In this document: piece after piece, positions 41,995 through 43,122 of the stretch
Numbering within the stretch: the first letter of the stretch is position 1
How the letters are laid out: every line of letters starts with the position of its first letter
Source: Deinococcus aestuarii
Lineage (GTDB): Bacteria; Deinococcota; Deinococci; Deinococcales; Deinococcaceae
NCBI RefSeq assembly: GCF_018863415.1
Contig: NZ_JAHKSN010000033.1
Span: forward strand, 1-43,122
DNA length: 43,122 bases
Reading direction: 5' to 3'
Notes under the pieces: model-generated
The model's input: the letters and a program-made list of their open reading frames with translations, nothing else
Told to the model about the DNA's origin: nothing
The model's database searches: none
Made by a program: the position numbers and the translations under genes

Positions 41995-42429
41995 TCAGGG
42001 CGACGCGGCCGATGCTGGGGACAAAGCAGGAACGACCGCCAGGGTGCATCTCGACACGCACACGCCCCGCCCCTGCTCATCCACAATCTCGATCTGCCAG
42101 ACCTGGGTCGTGCGCCCCTGATGAACGGGCGTGGCGGTCGCCGTCACGAAACCGCTGCGCACGGCCCGCAGATGATTGGCGTTGATCTCCAGCCCCACAG
42201 CCGTCATGCCGCGCGCCGCGACACTGAAGTGCGCGCCCAGACTGGCGACCGTTTCGGCGAGGACCACGCTCGCGCCGCCGTGCAGCACCCCGAACGGCTG
42301 GTGCACCCGGCGCTCGACCGGCATCCGGGCCACCACCCGCTCACCGCTCGCCTCCAGAACCTCAATCCCCAGATGGTCCGGCAGGGCGCCGCGGGCCTGT
42401 TCGTTGAGCTGGGCAAGGAGTGTGGTCAT
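41995..42429 (-). CDS. Hotdog-fold acyl-CoA thioesterase (PaaI/MenI type)
   Basis: This 144-residue enzyme is a PaaI/YdiI-like hotdog thioesterase: LGIEVLEASGERVVARMPVE, then VHQPFGVLHGGASVVLAETV and ASLGAHF. HGGAS with the following Glu in LAET is the catalytic region of the family. AVGLEINANHLRAVRSGFVT, PVHQGRTTQVWQIEIVDEQG and SRCTLAVVP complete the fold. It should hydrolyse an acyl-CoA, perhaps aromatic. GGAGAGAG precedes the ATG, which overlaps the stop of a second thioesterase gene by four bases (ATGA), so both come from one operon. Two different hotdog enzymes in tandem suggests one pathway or a mixed complex; substrate unknown. Confidence 0.9.
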   Translation of the reverse strand: MTTLLAQLNEQARGALPDHLGIEVLEASGERVVARMPVERRVHQPFGVLHGGASVVLAETVASLGAHFSVAARGMTAVGLEINANHLRAVRSGFVTATATPVHQGRTTQVWQIEIVDEQGRGVCVSRCTLAVVPALSPASAASP

Positions 42430-43001
42430 GTCTCTCTCCTCTGCGGACGCAGGATCAGGCAGGTGGTCGTGGCGTGGGCGAACAGCCTGTCCCGGGCATC
42501 CAGCAGCCTGGCCTGTGCGGTGGCGACCTGGCGCGACACGCTCAGCACCTCGCCGACGGCGCGAACTTCCCCCATGCCGACGAGCAGGGGTCGCAGGTAA
42601 TTCACCTTGAGTTCGAGGGTGGTGTAGCCCACGCCAGCGGGGAGCCGCGTGTGAATCGCGCAGCCGAGCGCGGAGTCGAGCAGCGTCGCATACACCCCGC
42701 CGTGGACGCTGCCGATGGGGTTGTAGTGGAATTCTCGCGGGACCATGCGGAAGGTCACCCGGCCGTCCTCGATGTCTTCCTCGCGTGCCAGGGAGAAGTC
42801 GAGACTCGCCGCGATAGGTGGGCCCGGGAAGTCCCCCCGCACCATCGCGCGCAGGTAGTCCAGTCCGCTGAGGTGCCGCGCCGCTTCGGCGCCGACCAGC
42901 GGGTCTTCCCAGGTGTAGGTGCGAACGCGGGCCCCCTGGTGGAGTTCGTCCCGCGTCGGAGTGGGCGGTGGGGCAGGGTCCGGCGAGATGCGGTCGGTCA
43001 T
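42426..43001 (-). CDS. PaaI-family hotdog thioesterase
   Basis: This is a 191-residue hotdog protein. A 45-residue N-terminal extension (PDPAPPPTPTRDELHQGARV, RTYTWEDPLVGAEAARHLSG) precedes the fold: LDFSLAREEDIEDGRVTFRM, HYNPIGSVHGGVYATLLDSA (HGG with a following Asp), LGCAIHTRLPAGVGYTTLEL and KVNYLRPLLVGMGEVRAVGE. The type resembles the aromatic-ring-degradation PaaI-like group with the 'GSVHGGVYATLLDSALGCA' motif. AGGAGG four bases before the ATG is a strong ribosome binding site. It is the first gene of a two-gene operon with the other thioesterase. It begins only 18 bases from the end of the IS5-type transposase, so its promoter may have been replaced by the IS. Confidence 0.9.
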   Translation of the reverse strand: MTDRISPDPAPPPTPTRDELHQGARVRTYTWEDPLVGAEAARHLSGLDYLRAMVRGDFPGPPIAASLDFSLAREEDIEDGRVTFRMVPREFHYNPIGSVHGGVYATLLDSALGCAIHTRLPAGVGYTTLELKVNYLRPLLVGMGEVRAVGEVLSVSRQVATAQARLLDARDRLFAHATTTCLILRPQRRET

Positions 43002-43110
43002 TAGACCTCCTGCGAAAGTCAGGCTGAGCGGGCGACGGTGAGGTTGCAGAGGGCGGCGATGAGGTGTAGACGAAGAGCAAAGCGGCGTCTGCGGTGTCGG
43101 TAGACCTCCT
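43002..43110. repeat. 10-bp direct repeat across the IS/thioesterase junction
   Basis: TAGACCTCCT occurs at 43002-43011 (the thioesterase ribosome binding site) and at 43101-43110 (inside the transposase frame), 99 bases apart. It may be chance or a trace of recombination. Confidence 0.5.
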
Positions 43111-43122
43111 TGAGGACACGAA
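43019..43122 (-). mobile_element. IS5-type transposase, 3' end (cut by window edge)
   Basis: On the minus strand the last codons read RVLKEVYRHRRRRFALRLHL then IAALCNLTVARSA and stop at 43019. The run of Arg/Lys followed by FxLRxxLIAAxxN is the C-terminal signature of IS5-family DDE transposases. The catalytic residues lie outside the window. The terminal inverted repeat should fall within 43002-43018, but I could not identify it. The element lies just upstream of the thioesterase operon on the same strand, so an outward promoter could read into it. Confidence 0.65.

Overview
The window is high-GC bacterial DNA, tightly packed with genes on both strands. Protein style suggests a Deinococcus-type bacterium: DUF4388/roadblock/MglA-like cassette, multi-GAF phytochrome-style kinases, VapBC, Tn3 and IS5 remnants and many accessory regulators. 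This is inference from gene content; there is no rRNA or other marker gene. Many decayed genes suggest a megaplasmid or a variable chromosomal region.

Layout. 1-0.66 kb: a cut-off TetR gene and an AraC remnant. 0.9-6.7 kb: a galactan-use locus. A LacI-family repressor diverges from an operon for a GH42 beta-galactosidase, a GH53 endo-galactanase lipoprotein and a sugar-binding protein. One identical 14-bp operator lies in front of the repressor and another in front of the operon. No permease genes follow; a decayed Tn3 transposase fused to a truncated MFS gene sits there instead. 8.3-15.6 kb: a lipoprotein hydrolase, a GlxA-like regulator, a seven-bladed-propeller lipoprotein, and a divergent MFS/ArsR-type regulator pair. 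16.0-18.9 kb: a signalling cassette of DUF4388 protein, MglA-like GTPase, roadblock protein, V4R-like protein and a broken HD-GYP gene.

19.4-22.3 kb: an integrated-element remnant with two decayed tyrosine recombinases, a membrane protein overlapping the integrase start, a VapBC pair and a VapC scrap. 22.5-30.4 kb: a PAS kinase lacking the usual phospho-accepting His, a broken response regulator, an AlbA_2 protein, several frameshifted small genes and a 1225-residue GAF/PAS kinase. 30.6-35.1 kb: an arsenic-resistance island (ArsR, ArsC, aquaporin, Cys-rich MarR-type regulator, a GNAT-DUF6428 fusion, MFS). 35.1-43.1 kb: GNAT, a DUF5348-like protein, SnoaL-like, NAD(P)-binding, TetR, SDR, MmyB-type regulator, a broken DEDD exonuclease, a ParB-like scrap, two hotdog thioesterases and the 3' end of an IS5-type transposase.

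The strongest cross-cutting signal is gene decay: about a dozen genes carry one small indel, an in-frame stop or a short duplication, while long neighbours (the 3.7-kb kinase gene, the 2.0-kb galactosidase gene) are intact. I found no tRNA, rRNA or CRISPR array. No wholly new system can be claimed. The most unusual arrangements are the GNAT-DUF6428 fusion that translates its old ribosome binding site, the integrase/membrane-protein operon, the kinase without a His, and the GTPase/roadblock/DUF4388/V4R cassette.
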